32,920 nt of DNA from DATJPD01 sp036394195 (GTDB taxonomy: Bacteria > Pseudomonadota > Alphaproteobacteria > CACIAM-22H2): assembly GCA_036394195.1 (NCBI GenBank), contig DASWFO010000057.1:1-32920 (forward strand), in the 5' to 3' direction. Of this stretch, positions 1-10,769 are shown one piece after another. The notes under the pieces were generated by a model. That model was not told where the DNA came from. It did not search any database and saw only the letters and a program-made list of their open reading frames with translations. The first letter of the stretch is position 1; every line of letters starts with the position of its first letter. The position numbers and the translations under genes were made by a program.

Positions 1-1
1 G

Positions 2-172
2 GAGCTGGTGAACCTCAGCCCGCGCGGGATTCGCGAGCATCTCGGCCTCAACAAGCCGATCTACGCCCGCACCTCGGCCTACGGGCATTTCGGGCGCACC
101 CCCGGCAAGGACGGCGGCTTCTCCTGGGAGAAGACCGACCTCGTGAAGGATCTCAAAGCCGCGTTTGCCTGA
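2..172 (+). CDS. metK: S-adenosylmethionine synthetase, C-terminal end (5' truncated by window)
   Basis: Only the last 56 codons are visible, ending at TGA 170-172. The peptide has the hallmark MetK C-terminus: a segment reading REHLGLNKPIY, then SAYGHFGR, then a W-E-K-T-D-L stretch and a final short helix. MetK makes S-adenosylmethionine from ATP and methionine in the cytosol. The next gene, trmB, encodes an SAM-dependent tRNA methyltransferase, and the metK-trmB pairing recurs in alphaproteobacteria. A strong terminator follows 20 bases after the stop. The start and catalytic core lie outside the window, so nothing can be said about their integrity. Confidence 0.93.
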   Translation, partial: ELVNLSPRGIREHLGLNKPIYARTSAYGHFGRTPGKDGGFSWEKTDLVKDLKAAFA

Positions 173-192
173 ACGCCGGCTGCGGGAACACG

Positions 193-228
193 AAAGGGCG
201 CCGGGATCCCGGCGCCCTTTTTGTTTTT
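193..228 (+). terminator. Rho-independent terminator after metK
   Basis: Bases 193-220 form a perfect 28-base palindrome (AAAGGGCGCCGGG and its complement around the centre), followed by TTTTTGTTTTT. This is a classic GC-rich stem with a U-tract. It should separate metK transcription from trmB. Confidence 0.9.
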
Positions 229-260
229 GGCGCCAAAGCGCGGTGTGGCGTGCCCTAGGC

Positions 261-272
261 TAGAGTATCGCC
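261..272 (+). promoter_or_regulatory. -10-like box 6 nt before trmB start (possible leaderless promoter)
   Basis: TAGAGT (261-266) matches TATAAT at 4 of 6 positions and sits exactly 6 nt before the trmB ATG at 273, so initiation would fall at or next to the A of the start codon. No convincing -35 box or Shine-Dalgarno is visible. The spacing equals that seen at 11638, 18886 and 31688. Confidence 0.35.
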
Positions 273-956
273 ATGAACAGCGACAGCCGTCTCATCCAGA
301 GCTACGGGCGGCGGCGTGGGCGGCCGCTGCGCAGCGGCCGCGCGTCGCTCATCGCCGAGCTCCTTCCGAAGCTGGCCATACCGACGCCACAGCTTGGTGC
401 CGTCATCGATCCGAAAACGCTGTTCGCCACTCGGCCCGATGCGGTGTGGCTGGAAATCGGGTTCGGCGGCGGCGAGCACCTCGCCGCCCAGGCGGAAGCC
501 CACCGTCGGATCGGCTTCATAGGCGCCGAGCCCTATGTCAACGGCATCGGGGGGCTGCTCGCACGGGCGCGCGACGCCGGGCTCGACAACCTCCGGCTCT
601 GGCCGGACGATATCCGGATCCTGTTGCCAGCACTGCGATCGGCCTCGCTCGAGCGGGTCTTCATCCTGTTCTCCGACCCGTGGCCGAAGGCGCGCCACCA
701 CAAGCGGCGGCTGATCGCCCCGCCGCTCCTCGCCGAATTGGCGCGGGTGATGTCTTCCGGGGCCGAGCTTAGGATCGCCACCGACGATCCGGACTACCAG
801 GTATGGATCGGCGAGCATCTCGCCGCTGCGGCGGCGTTCGAAGGGGCGGCGGCCCGGCCCGACCGCCCGGCGGATTGGCTCCCCACGCGGTATGAAGCGA
901 AGGCTCTGAGTGCCGGAAGACTGCCCCTTTACTGGCGGTATCGGAGGCGGCCTTAG
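273..956 (+). CDS. trmB: tRNA (guanine-N7-)-methyltransferase TrmB
   Basis: The 227-residue protein methylates N7 of G46 in the tRNA variable loop using SAM. Visible signatures are an N-terminal GRRRGRP segment, the SAM-binding LEIGFGGGEH (about residues 60-69), the catalytic/tRNA-binding DPWPK followed by RHHKRR (about 135-145), and the C-terminal TRYEAKA. The length is normal for the family. The ATG at 273 is chosen because the conserved N-terminal GRxxGR block begins shortly after it and no upstream start fits. There is no Shine-Dalgarno; a -10-like TAGAGT lies 6 nt upstream. The gene follows metK behind a terminator and is therefore probably transcribed separately. Confidence 0.95.
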   Translation: MNSDSRLIQSYGRRRGRPLRSGRASLIAELLPKLAIPTPQLGAVIDPKTLFATRPDAVWLEIGFGGGEHLAAQAEAHRRIGFIGAEPYVNGIGGLLARARDAGLDNLRLWPDDIRILLPALRSASLERVFILFSDPWPKARHHKRRLIAPPLLAELARVMSSGAELRIATDDPDYQVWIGEHLAAAAAFEGAAARPDRPADWLPTRYEAKALSAGRLPLYWRYRRRP

Positions 957-1040
957 CGTGCTTTAGACCTTGAATTTCCGCGCAACTTGGCTATATTTCG
1001 CTCGAAATAAAGGCTCGGCTTGATACCGGGCCGGTAAACA

Positions 1041-1072
1041 AAAAAGTGGGCCGAAACGGCCCACTTTTTTTT
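1041..1072. terminator. Bidirectional terminator between trmB and rimP
   Basis: A perfect 13-bp stem (1041-1053 with 1057-1069, core GTGGGCCG / CGGCCCAC) has an AAA loop. It is flanked by an A-run on the left and a T-run on the right, so it can terminate on both strands. It closes metK/trmB transcription ahead of the rimP operon. Confidence 0.88.
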
Positions 1073-1138
1073 GCTCGTGAGGGCTGCTGACCCTCGGGGA
1101 TTTCGAACTCGCGTTGTAGTGGAGCGCACGCCGTCGCT

Positions 1139-1639
1139 ATGGACCAGGCCGGACTCGAGGCCCTGATTGAACCGACCATCGCCGCCATGGGCTATGGGCT
1201 GGTGCGCGTGCGCATCGCCGGCAGTCCGCGCGCGACGCTGCAAGTCATGGCCGAGCGGACCGACGGTCAGGCGATGACGGTCGACGATTGCGAGACGATC
1301 AGCCGCGCCTTGTCGGCAAAGCTCGACGTCGAAGATCCGATCACATCCGCCTATATGCTGGAGGTGAGCTCGCCCGGCATCGACCGGCCGCTGGTCCGCC
1401 CCGCCGATTACCGCCGCTTTGCCGGCCACGTGGCGAAGGTCGAGACCCGCGTCCCGGTGGCCGGCCGCCGGCGCTTCTCCGGGCGCATCGCCGCCGCGAC
1501 CGACAGCCACGTCCGCATCGCGCTCGAAGAGGGCGGGGCGGATGGCGGAACGCCCGAAGTCGAGATCCCGATCGCCGACATCGCGAAGGCGAAGCTCAAG
1601 CTTACCGACGAGCTGATCGCCTCGCATTCCCGCAACTAA
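1139..1639 (+). CDS. rimP: Ribosome maturation factor RimP
   Basis: The 166-residue protein is RimP, needed for 30S subunit maturation. The N-terminal half carries the family pattern with VSSPGIDRPL (about residues 79-88) and an L-x-V-x-x-E-R strand. The C-terminal half is the Sm-like beta domain ending in IADIAKAKL. The ATG at 1139 begins MDQAGLEALIEPTIAAMGY, a typical RimP start. It is the first gene of the conserved rimP-nusA-ylxR-infB-rbfA-truB-rpsO-pnp string and lies 10 bases before nusA. The stretch from 1073 to 1138 should hold the operon promoter, but I cannot identify convincing boxes; only a small GAGGG/CCCTC hairpin (1079-1095) is obvious. Confidence 0.95.
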   Translation: MDQAGLEALIEPTIAAMGYGLVRVRIAGSPRATLQVMAERTDGQAMTVDDCETISRALSAKLDVEDPITSAYMLEVSSPGIDRPLVRPADYRRFAGHVAKVETRVPVAGRRRFSGRIAAATDSHVRIALEEGGADGGTPEVEIPIADIAKAKLKLTDELIASHSRN

Positions 1640-1649
1640 GGTTGAAATC

Positions 1650-3230
1650 ATGGCAAAGCCGAGCCGCAAGGCAGCAGCAACAGAAACCGAACCGAAGGTC
1701 GAACGCGCGACCGCCTACAACAAGATCGAGATGCTGCAGGTGGCCGATGCGGTCGCGCGTGAGAAAAGCATCGAGCGCGAAGAAGTGCTCGAAGCCATGG
1801 AGCAGGCGATCCAGAAGGCCGGCCGCGCCAAGTACGGCCACGAGCACGACATCCGGGCCCAGATCGACCGGAACACCGGCGAGATTCAGCTGCTGCGCTA
1901 CCGTCAGGCCGCCGATCCGGTCGAGAACGAAGCCACCCAGATCACGCTCGCCGAGGCCCAGGGGAAGAATCCCGACGCCCAGCTCGGCGACTTCATCATC
2001 GATCCGCTGCCGCCGATCGATTTCGGCCGCATCGCCGCCCAGACCGCGAAGCAGGTGATCGTGCAGCGCGTTCGCGAAGCCGAGCGCAAGCGCCAGTACA
2101 ACGAGTACAAGGACCGCGTCGGCGAGATCGTGAACGGCCTCGTCAAGCGCGTCGAGTTCGGCAACGTGACGGTCGATCTCGGCCGGGCGGAGGCCATCCT
2201 GCGCCGCGACGAATGCATTCCGCGCGAGGTGTTCAAGCCGTCGGAGCGCGCGCGCGCCTACATCTACGACGTCCGCGAGGAGACGCGCGGCCCGCAGATC
2301 TTCCTCTCGCGCACCCATCCCCAGTTCATGGCCAAGCTGTTCGCCCAGGAAGTGCCGGAGATCTACGACGGCATCATCGAGATCAAGGCGGTGGCGCGCG
2401 ACCCGGGCAGCCGCGCCAAGATCGCGGTGATCTCCAACGATTCGTCGATCGACCCGGTGGGTGCGTGCGTCGGCATGCGCGGCAGCCGCGTTCAGGCGGT
2501 CGTCGCCGAGCTGCAGGGCGAGAAGATCGACATCATCCCGTGGTCGCCCGATCCGGCGACCTTCGTCGTGAACGCGCTGGCACCGGCCGAGGTGACGAAG
2601 GTCGTGCTCGACGAAGAGGCGCGGCGCATCGAGGTCGTGGTCCCCGACGATCAGCTGTCGCTGGCCATCGGCCGGCGTGGCCAGAACGTCCGCCTGGCAT
2701 CGCTCCTCACCGGCTGGGCCATCGACATCCTGACCGAGGCCGAGGAATCGGAGCGCCGGCAGGAAGAGTTCAAGAGCCGCTCGGCGCTGTTCGTCGAGGC
2801 ACTCGACGTCGACGACGTGATCGCCGGACTCCTGGTGACCGAAGGCTTCACCAAGGTCGAGGACGTGGCATTGGTGCCGGTCGAGGAGCTGGCTGGCATC
2901 GAAGGCTTCGATGAGACCGTGGCCGGCGAGCTCAAGAGCCGCGCCGAGACCTGGCTTGAGGCGCAGAACAAGAAGCTCACCGAGCGCTACCACGAGCTCG
3001 GGGTCGCCGACGATGTCGCCTCGCTGGACGGCCTGACGCCGGCCATGCTGGTCAAGCTCGGCGAAAAGGGTGTCAAAACGCGCGACGACCTCGGCGACCT
3101 CGCCAGCGACGAGCTGATGGACGTGGTCGGCAAGGATGCGCTCGACGAGACGCAGGCGAACGCCATCATCATGGCGGCGCGTGCCCATTGGTTCACCGAC
3201 GCCGCCGAGGGTGAGGCCAAGACGGCATGA
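1650..3230 (+). CDS. nusA: Transcription termination/antitermination factor NusA
   Basis: The 526-residue protein modulates RNA polymerase pausing, termination and antitermination. The domains are in canonical order: an N-terminal RNAP-binding domain (about 1-130), an S1 domain (about 135-200, containing VGEIVNGLVKRVEFGNVTVDLG), two KH domains (about 205-350, with GACVGMRGSRVQAV and LAIGRRGQNVRLA as GxxG loops), and two C-terminal helix-hairpin-helix repeats (about 370-510), as in alpha- and gammaproteobacterial NusA. The start at 1650 has an AAGG-type ribosome site about 10 nt upstream. Its TGA overlaps the next start in an ATGA junction (3227-3230), implying translational coupling to ylxR. 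Confidence 0.97.
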   Translation: MAKPSRKAAATETEPKVERATAYNKIEMLQVADAVAREKSIEREEVLEAMEQAIQKAGRAKYGHEHDIRAQIDRNTGEIQLLRYRQAADPVENEATQITLAEAQGKNPDAQLGDFIIDPLPPIDFGRIAAQTAKQVIVQRVREAERKRQYNEYKDRVGEIVNGLVKRVEFGNVTVDLGRAEAILRRDECIPREVFKPSERARAYIYDVREETRGPQIFLSRTHPQFMAKLFAQEVPEIYDGIIEIKAVARDPGSRAKIAVISNDSSIDPVGACVGMRGSRVQAVVAELQGEKIDIIPWSPDPATFVVNALAPAEVTKVVLDEEARRIEVVVPDDQLSLAIGRRGQNVRLASLLTGWAIDILTEAEESERRQEEFKSRSALFVEALDVDDVIAGLLVTEGFTKVEDVALVPVEELAGIEGFDETVAGELKSRAETWLEAQNKKLTERYHELGVADDVASLDGLTPAMLVKLGEKGVKTRDDLGDLASDELMDVVGKDALDETQANAIIMAARAHWFTDAAEGEAKTA

Positions 3231-3904
3231 CGGCGGCCCTCGCCCTCGATCCCCAGGTGAACGCCGGACCGGCCCCGGAGGTGCCCGCCCAGGGCCCGTT
3301 GCGCCGTTGCCTCGTCACCGGCGAGGAGCGGGCCAAGGCGGCGCTGGTGCGTTTTGTCATCGGACCGGACGGTGCCGTGGTGCCGGACGTCGAGGGCAGG
3401 CTGCCGGGCCGCGGTTTGTGGACTCTGGCGCGGCGCGATATAGTCGCCGCGGCCGTCGCCCGGCGGCTGTTTTCGCGGGCGGCGAAACGGCCGGTCACCG
3501 CGGAGGCGGACCTGCCGGATCGCGTGGCGGCCCTGCTCCAGCGGCGGTGCATCGAGGGGCTCGGCCTTGCCCGGCGGGCGGGACAGGCGGTCGCCGGCTT
3601 CGAGCAAGTCCGCGTCTGGCGGGACCGTGGCCGCTGCGCCGCCCTGGTCATGGCGGCCGATGCATCGCCGGACGGGCGGCGCAAGCTGGCCGGCGACCTG
3701 CCGGTCGCCGCGGCGCTGAGCGCCGAGGAGCTCGGATCGGCCTTCGGCCGGGACGCGCTGACGTATGTGGGGCTGGCACCGGGGGAGATCGCGAAGCGGA
3801 TCATGACCGATACGGCGAGGCTTGCCGGCTTTCGGCCCTTAGCTCCTGATCGAACCGGGGCTCCTGATCGAAGCGGGGCTTCTGATGCGAACAGATCGAA
3901 TTGA
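3227..3904 (+). CDS. YlxR (DUF448) / L7Ae-like fusion, RNA-binding
   Basis: The 225-residue protein begins with a YlxR/DUF448 domain (about residues 22-90) bearing LRRCLVTGE and the GRGLW signature. A ribosomal L7Ae/L30e-like domain follows (about 105-190, with GLARRAGQAVAGFEQV). This YlxR-L7Ae fusion between nusA and infB is common in alphaproteobacteria. The role is inferred to be nucleoid- or RNA-associated; no precise function is visible. The start overlaps the nusA stop (ATGA). The last 24 residues are unlike the family and come from a tandem 18-base repeat encoding APDRTG/APDRSG/ASDANR, so the tail is probably recent and dispensable. Confidence 0.88.
   Translation: MTAALALDPQVNAGPAPEVPAQGPLRRCLVTGEERAKAALVRFVIGPDGAVVPDVEGRLPGRGLWTLARRDIVAAAVARRLFSRAAKRPVTAEADLPDRVAALLQRRCIEGLGLARRAGQAVAGFEQVRVWRDRGRCAALVMAADASPDGRRKLAGDLPVAAALSAEELGSAFGRDALTYVGLAPGEIAKRIMTDTARLAGFRPLAPDRTGAPDRSGASDANRSN
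3842..3895 (+). repeat. Three 18-bp direct repeats at the 3' end of the ylxR-like gene
   Basis: Units at 3842-3859 and 3860-3877 are identical except for one base (GAACCGGG versus GAAGCGGG). A third, degenerate unit covers 3878-3895. Because 18 is a multiple of three, each unit adds six in-frame residues to the upstream protein. The repeat ends 37 bases before the infB start. Confidence 0.85.
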
Positions 3905-3932
3905 AACCGAACACGGACGACCGGATAGGCGA

Positions 3933-6530
<2,598 letters not shown>

Positions 6531-6583
6531 GCCTGCGGCGCGGGTCCAGCGCGGACGCGTTCCGACCGGCGGGATGAGAAACG

Positions 6584-7000
6584 ATGCCCCGACGCAAACC
6601 GTCCCCCAGCGCATCCACCATCCCCGGCACGCGGCCCTTGCGCGTCGGCGAGGAGATTCGCCATGCCTTGGCGGCGGTGCTGGCGCGGGGTGAGTTGCGC
6701 GATCCGGCCCTCGCGGGTCAGTCCATCACCGTCAGTGAAGTGCGCGTATCTCCCGATCTGACGCGGGCGACGGTCTTCGTGACGCCGCTTGGCGGCGGCG
6801 CCATCGAGGGCGTGGTGGCGGCGCTCAATCGCGCGGCACCATTCCTGCGCGGCCAGGTGGTGAAGGCGGTCAAGCTGCGGCGCGCCCCTGAGCTCGGCTT
6901 CGTTCCCGACACCTCGTTCGATTATGCGAGCCGCATCGACGAGGCGTTGCGCGATCCCGCGGTCCGGCGCGACATCGTTCCCGATGGCGAGGAGTCGTAA
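6584..7000 (+). CDS. rbfA: Ribosome-binding factor A
   Basis: The 138-residue cold-adaptation and 16S 5'-end maturation factor has a single KH-like domain. Recognisable blocks are RVGEEIRHALAAVLARGEL near the start, the VSEVRVSPDLTRATVFV strand pair, APFLRGQVVKAVKLRRAPELGFVPD, and a final DEAL helix. The length is normal. The ATG at 6584 follows a GGGATGAG ribosome-binding stretch. Its 3' end overlaps the truB start by 17 bases, as expected in this operon. Confidence 0.95.
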   Translation: MPRRKPSPSASTIPGTRPLRVGEEIRHALAAVLARGELRDPALAGQSITVSEVRVSPDLTRATVFVTPLGGGAIEGVVAALNRAAPFLRGQVVKAVKLRRAPELGFVPDTSFDYASRIDEALRDPAVRRDIVPDGEES

Positions 7001-7940
7001 GGGCGATAAGGTCGACGGGTGGCTGGTGCTCGACAAGCCGGCCGGCCTGTCCTCGGCTGCCGCGGTCGGCGCCGTGCGCCGCGTTTTCAATGCGGCCAAG
7101 ATCGGCCACGGCGGTACCCTCGACCCGCTGGCGACCGGCGTTCTGCCGCTGGCACTGGGTGAAGCGACCAAGACCGTGGCCTTCGCCATGGACGGCCAGA
7201 AGACCTACCGCTTCATCGCGCGCTGGGGGGAAAGCCGGACCACGGACGACGCCGAGGGCGATGTGCTGGCGACCTGTCCCCATCGGCCGGAGGAAGCGGA
7301 CATCCGCGCCGTCCTGCCGCGCTTTCACGGCGACATCGACCAGGTGCCGCCGGTCTACTCGGCGCTGAAGCTGGCCGGTCGCCCGGCCTACGCGCGGGCG
7401 CGCGCCGGCGAGACGGTCACGATGGTGCCGCGGCGGGTGCGGATCGACCGCTTCGAACTGGACCAGATAATCGATCGCGACCACGCGAGCTTTGTCGTCG
7501 TGTGCGGCAAGGGTACCTATATTCGAAGTCTCGCCAGGGACTTAGCGAGGGCCCTGGGGACCGAGGCGCATCTCGGCGCGCTACGCCGGCTGGCCGTCGG
7601 GCCGTTCAGGGAGGGCGACGCAATTCCGCTGGAAAAGCTGACCTCCCTCGGGCATAGTCCCGCCCGTTTTACGTATCTGCGACCGGTCGAGACCGTGCTG
7701 GACGACATCCCGGCACTGGCCGTGACCGAGGCCGATAGCCTCCGCCTCCGGCAGGGGCAGGCCGTGCAGATACGGCGCGCAGCTCATGAACATTCTCTCG
7801 ACCATGAGCTTGGTCCCGACCGGGTCGTGCTTGCGACCGCGGCGGGCCTGCCGGTGGCCCTGGCCCGGATAGAGCCGGACACCGCCGGTACCGCTCCGGG
7901 GACCGCTCTGTTGCGGCCGTTGCGCGTCCTGAACCTCTAG
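6984..7940 (+). CDS. truB: tRNA pseudouridine(55) synthase TruB
   Basis: The 318-residue enzyme makes pseudouridine 55 in the tRNA T-loop. It has the N-terminal GWLVLDKPAGLSS block, the catalytic-Asp motif HGGTLDPLATGVLPLALG (Asp at about residue 47), the KTYRF strand, VPPVYSALKLAGRPAY, and KGTYIRSLARDLA. The C-terminal region is a PUA-like extension. The start at ATG 6984 (MARSRKGDKVDGW) is preferred over an upstream start at 6924, because the latter adds 20 residues that merely read the rbfA 3' end out of frame. The gene overlaps rbfA by 17 bases, so translation is probably coupled. Confidence 0.95.
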   Translation: MARSRKGDKVDGWLVLDKPAGLSSAAAVGAVRRVFNAAKIGHGGTLDPLATGVLPLALGEATKTVAFAMDGQKTYRFIARWGESRTTDDAEGDVLATCPHRPEEADIRAVLPRFHGDIDQVPPVYSALKLAGRPAYARARAGETVTMVPRRVRIDRFELDQIIDRDHASFVVVCGKGTYIRSLARDLARALGTEAHLGALRRLAVGPFREGDAIPLEKLTSLGHSPARFTYLRPVETVLDDIPALAVTEADSLRLRQGQAVQIRRAAHEHSLDHELGPDRVVLATAAGLPVALARIEPDTAGTAPGTALLRPLRVLNL

Positions 7941-7946
7941 GTCTTG

Positions 7947-7953
7947 AAAGGAG
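7947..7953 (+). promoter_or_regulatory. Shine-Dalgarno deciding the rpsO start
   Basis: AAAGGAG at 7947-7953 lies 7 nt before ATG 7961 but only 1 nt before the in-frame TTG at 7955. This fixes the rpsO start at 7961. Confidence 0.85.
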
Positions 7954-7960
7954 TTTGTCG

Positions 7961-8230
7961 ATGTCGATCTCGGCCGAGCGCAAATCCGCGCTCATCAAGG
8001 AATACGCCAACAAGGACGGCGACACGGGGTCACCCGAAGTTCAGGTCGCTGTTCTATCGGAGCGGATCAAGAACCTCACCGATCACCTCTCGTCGCACGT
8101 TAAGGACTTCCATTCGCGCCGGGGTCTCTTGATGATGGTCGGGCAGCGGCGCCGCCTGCTGGAGTACCTCAAGACCACCAGTGTCGGTCGCTACGAAAAG
8201 CTGATCGATCGCCTCGATCTGCGGCGCTGA
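7961..8230 (+). CDS. rpsO: 30S ribosomal protein S15
   Basis: The 89-residue product, exactly the usual S15 length, binds the central domain of 16S rRNA. It shows GDTGSPEVQVAVLSERI, the LTDHLSSHVKDFHSRRGLL helix-turn and a C-terminal RRRLLEYLK...RYEKLIDRLDLRR. A strong AAAGGAG sits 7 nt upstream of the ATG. The gene follows truB by 20 bases and precedes the long pnp leader. In other bacteria S15 and PNPase are co-transcribed and subject to RNA-level control; the structured gap after it here fits that pattern. Confidence 0.97.
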   Translation: MSISAERKSALIKEYANKDGDTGSPEVQVAVLSERIKNLTDHLSSHVKDFHSRRGLLMMVGQRRRLLEYLKTTSVGRYEKLIDRLDLRR

Positions 8231-8587
8231 GTGCCGCGGCTCTCGACCGGCCAGCTCGTGACCGTGACTAACGCCGACGATCCCGCCGTTCGTTGTCCGG
8301 TGTCACGCGCCCGCGTGGCCCGGTGCGGAACTGCGGCTCCGGCGTCGTTGTTGACGTTGCGCGGATCGGAGATGACAACCGCGCACGCCTGTTTAAACCG
8401 GTTGCGGGGCCTTGCGTACGCCCCGCGATCCCAGCGCTCCGATCGAGCATCCCTTGTCGCTGGCAGTCTCGCGACTGACAAGGCGCTCCGCCTCTTCTTC
8501 ACCAAGATTCCGAAGAAAAAGGTGCAGCGCCGACGCCGTCTTCCCATCCGGGGCAAACGGTGACGTACGTGGAAGGAAGGAAAACGC
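8231..8587 (+). other. pnp leader: 357-base rpsO-pnp intergenic region / structured pnp leader
   Basis: No convincing gene lies here. Two hairpins are visible. One has a 7-bp GC stem with GCGGGGC (8404-8410) pairing with GCCCCGC (8420-8426). The second is composite: CTTGT (8453-8457) with ACAAG (8478-8482) outside, and CAGTC (8464-8468) with GACTG (8473-8477) inside around a TCGC loop. Neither is followed by a T-tract, so they are not intrinsic terminators. In E. coli the pnp leader forms a hairpin cut by RNase III for autoregulation; an analogous role is an inference. GGAAGGAAGG just before 8588 is the pnp ribosome site. A GTG-initiated reading frame (8231-8563) shows no protein-like features. 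Confidence 0.55.
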
Positions 8588-10741
8588 ATGTTTAAGATCA
8601 CTCGTAAGGAAATCATGTGGGGCGGGCGCAAGCTCACCCTCGAGACCGGGCGCATCGCCCGCCAGGCCGACGGGGCCGTGCTGGCCACCTACGGCGAGAC
8701 GGTCGTGCTGTGCACGGTCGTCGGCGCCAAGGCCGCCAAGCCGGGGCAGGATTTCTTCCCGCTCACGGTCAACTACCAGGAGAAGACCTTCGCCGCGGGC
8801 AAGATCCCCGGCGGCTTCTTCAAGCGCGAAGGCCGGCCGAGCGAGAAGGAAACGCTCACCTCCCGCCTCATCGATCGGCCGATCCGGCCGCTGTTCGTCG
8901 AGGGCTTCAAGAACGAAGTGCAGGTGGTCTGCACCGTCCTGTCGCACGATCTCGAGAACGATCCCGACATCGTGGCACTGGTCGGCACGTCCGCGGCCCT
9001 GACCATCTCCGGTCTGCCGTTCATGGGACCGATCGGCGGTGCGCGCGTCGGCTACATCAACGGCGAGTACAAGCTCAATCCGCAAGTCGACGAGATGAAC
9101 CTCTCGGATCTCGACCTCATAGTCGCCGGCACGGCCGACGGCGTGCTCATGGTCGAATCGGAGGCCAAGGAACTGCCCGAGGACGTCATGCTCGGGGCCG
9201 TGATGTTTGGCCATCGCGAGTTCCAGCCGGTGATCCAGGCGATCATCGAAATGGCGGAACAGTGCGCCAAGGAGCCGTGGCCGATGCCGGAAGCGTCGCC
9301 CCTGGTCAACGATGTCAAGGCGAAGATCCGTGACACGCTTGGTCAGGAGTTGCGCCAGGCCTACTCCGAGACGGTGAAGCAGGTCCGCTACGCCAAGATC
9401 GACGAGATCCGCAAGAAGGCCCTGGCGCTGTTCGCCGACAATCCGGAGGCCCAGGCGCTGGTTCCGGACGCGTTCTCGGCGGTCGAAGCCGACATCGTCC
9501 GCAACGCCATCCTGGATACCGGCAAGCGGATCGACGGCCGCGACACCAAGACCATCCGGCCGATCGTCTGTCAGGTCGGCATCCTGCCGCGCGCCCACGG
9601 TTCGGCGCTGTTCACGCGCGGCGAGACGCAGGCCCTCGCCGTCGCAACCCTGGGGACCGGCGAGGACGAGCAGATCATCGACGCGCTCGAGGGCGAATAT
9701 CGCGAGCATTTCATGCTGCATTACAACTTCCCGCCCTATTCGGTCGGCGAAGCCAAGCGCATGGGCTCGCCGGGCCGCCGCGAGATCGGGCACGGGAAGC
9801 TCGCCTGGCGCTCGATCCGTCCGCTGATGCCCACCAAGGAGCAGTTCCCCTACACCATCCGGGTTGTGTCCGAGGTCACGGAGTCCAATGGTTCGTCGTC
9901 GATGGCGACGGTGTGCGGTTCGTCCCTGGCGCTGATGGACGCCGGCGTGCCGCTGCAGCGTTCGGTCGCCGGCATTGCCATGGGGCTGATCAAGGAGGAC
10001 CGCGGCTTCGCCGTGCTCTCCGACATCCTGGGCGATGAGGATCATCTGGGCGACATGGACTTCAAGGTCGCCGGCACCGACAAAGGCGTCACAGCACTTC
10101 AGATGGACCTCAAGATCACCTCGATCAACGAGGCGATCATGAAGCAGGCCCTCGGACAGGCGAAGGACGGCCGGCTGCATATCCTGGGCGAGATGGCCAA
10201 GGGGCTGATGGGTGCGCGCTCGGAAGTAAGCAAGAACGCGCCGCGCATCACCACCATGACGATCCCCAAGGACAAGATCCGCGAAGTCATCGGGACCGGC
10301 GGCAAGGTGATCCGCGAGATCTGCGAGACCACCGGCGCCAAGATCGACATCGAGGACGACGGTACGATCAAGGTGGCCGCCGTCGATGCCGAAGCGGCCC
10401 AGAAGGCCATCGATTGGATCAAGGGCATCGTGGCCGAGCCGGAGGTCGGCGTGGTCTACACCGGCAAGGTGGTGAAGATCATGGACTTCGGCGCCTTCGT
10501 GAACTTCATGGGCAGCCGCGACGGCCTGGTTCATATCTCGGAGCTGGCGCCGCACCGGGTCAACCAGACCTCCGACGTCGTCAAGGTCGGCGACACGGTG
10601 AAGGTAAAGCTGCTCGGCTTCGACGACCGCGGCAAGGTCAAGCTGTCGCTGAAGCGGGTCGACCAGAAGACCGGCCAGGACATCTCGGATCAATTCGAGA
10701 ACCGGCCGCGCGAGCAGCGTCAGGCGCCGGCGGCGTCCTGA
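8588..10741 (+). CDS. pnp: Polyribonucleotide nucleotidyltransferase (PNPase)
   Basis: The 717-residue phosphorolytic 3'-5' exoribonuclease is a degradosome component. The domains are complete: first RNase PH domain (about 10-145), helical linker (about 150-300), second RNase PH domain (about 310-540, including FTRGETQALAVATLG and the active-site DILGDEDHLGDMDFK), a KH domain with the loop VIGTGGKVI (about 556-615), and an S1 domain (about 620-690, GKVVKIMDFGAFVNF). The ATG at 8588 has a GGAAGGAAGG ribosome site. A strong terminator 29 bases downstream ends the superoperon. Confidence 0.98.
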   Translation: MFKITRKEIMWGGRKLTLETGRIARQADGAVLATYGETVVLCTVVGAKAAKPGQDFFPLTVNYQEKTFAAGKIPGGFFKREGRPSEKETLTSRLIDRPIRPLFVEGFKNEVQVVCTVLSHDLENDPDIVALVGTSAALTISGLPFMGPIGGARVGYINGEYKLNPQVDEMNLSDLDLIVAGTADGVLMVESEAKELPEDVMLGAVMFGHREFQPVIQAIIEMAEQCAKEPWPMPEASPLVNDVKAKIRDTLGQELRQAYSETVKQVRYAKIDEIRKKALALFADNPEAQALVPDAFSAVEADIVRNAILDTGKRIDGRDTKTIRPIVCQVGILPRAHGSALFTRGETQALAVATLGTGEDEQIIDALEGEYREHFMLHYNFPPYSVGEAKRMGSPGRREIGHGKLAWRSIRPLMPTKEQFPYTIRVVSEVTESNGSSSMATVCGSSLALMDAGVPLQRSVAGIAMGLIKEDRGFAVLSDILGDEDHLGDMDFKVAGTDKGVTALQMDLKITSINEAIMKQALGQAKDGRLHILGEMAKGLMGARSEVSKNAPRITTMTIPKDKIREVIGTGGKVIREICETTGAKIDIEDDGTIKVAAVDAEAAQKAIDWIKGIVAEPEVGVVYTGKVVKIMDFGAFVNFMGSRDGLVHISELAPHRVNQTSDVVKVGDTVKVKLLGFDDRGKVKLSLKRVDQKTGQDISDQFENRPREQRQAPAAS

Positions 10742-10769
10742 TCACGTTAAAGTCCGCAGGGGAGAGAGT

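Noticed and set aside
1096..1118. T-arm-like sequence (complement resembles GTTCGAAATCCCC) upstream of rimP
   Set aside because: No acceptor stem, anticodon arm or D-arm could be built around it on either strand, so it is not a tRNA.
8231..8563. GTG-initiated 110-codon frame directly after rpsO
   Set aside because: No ribosome site beyond the S15 3' end, Arg-rich composition typical of a GC-driven chance frame, no recognisable motif, and it runs through the pnp leader hairpins.
8393..10693. Very long minus-strand frame opposite pnp (similar ones opposite nusA, infB, the Fe-S gene and the histidine kinase)
   Set aside because: Low-complexity, His/Asp/Arg/Leu-rich translations with no family features. 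They mirror real high-GC genes on the other strand.
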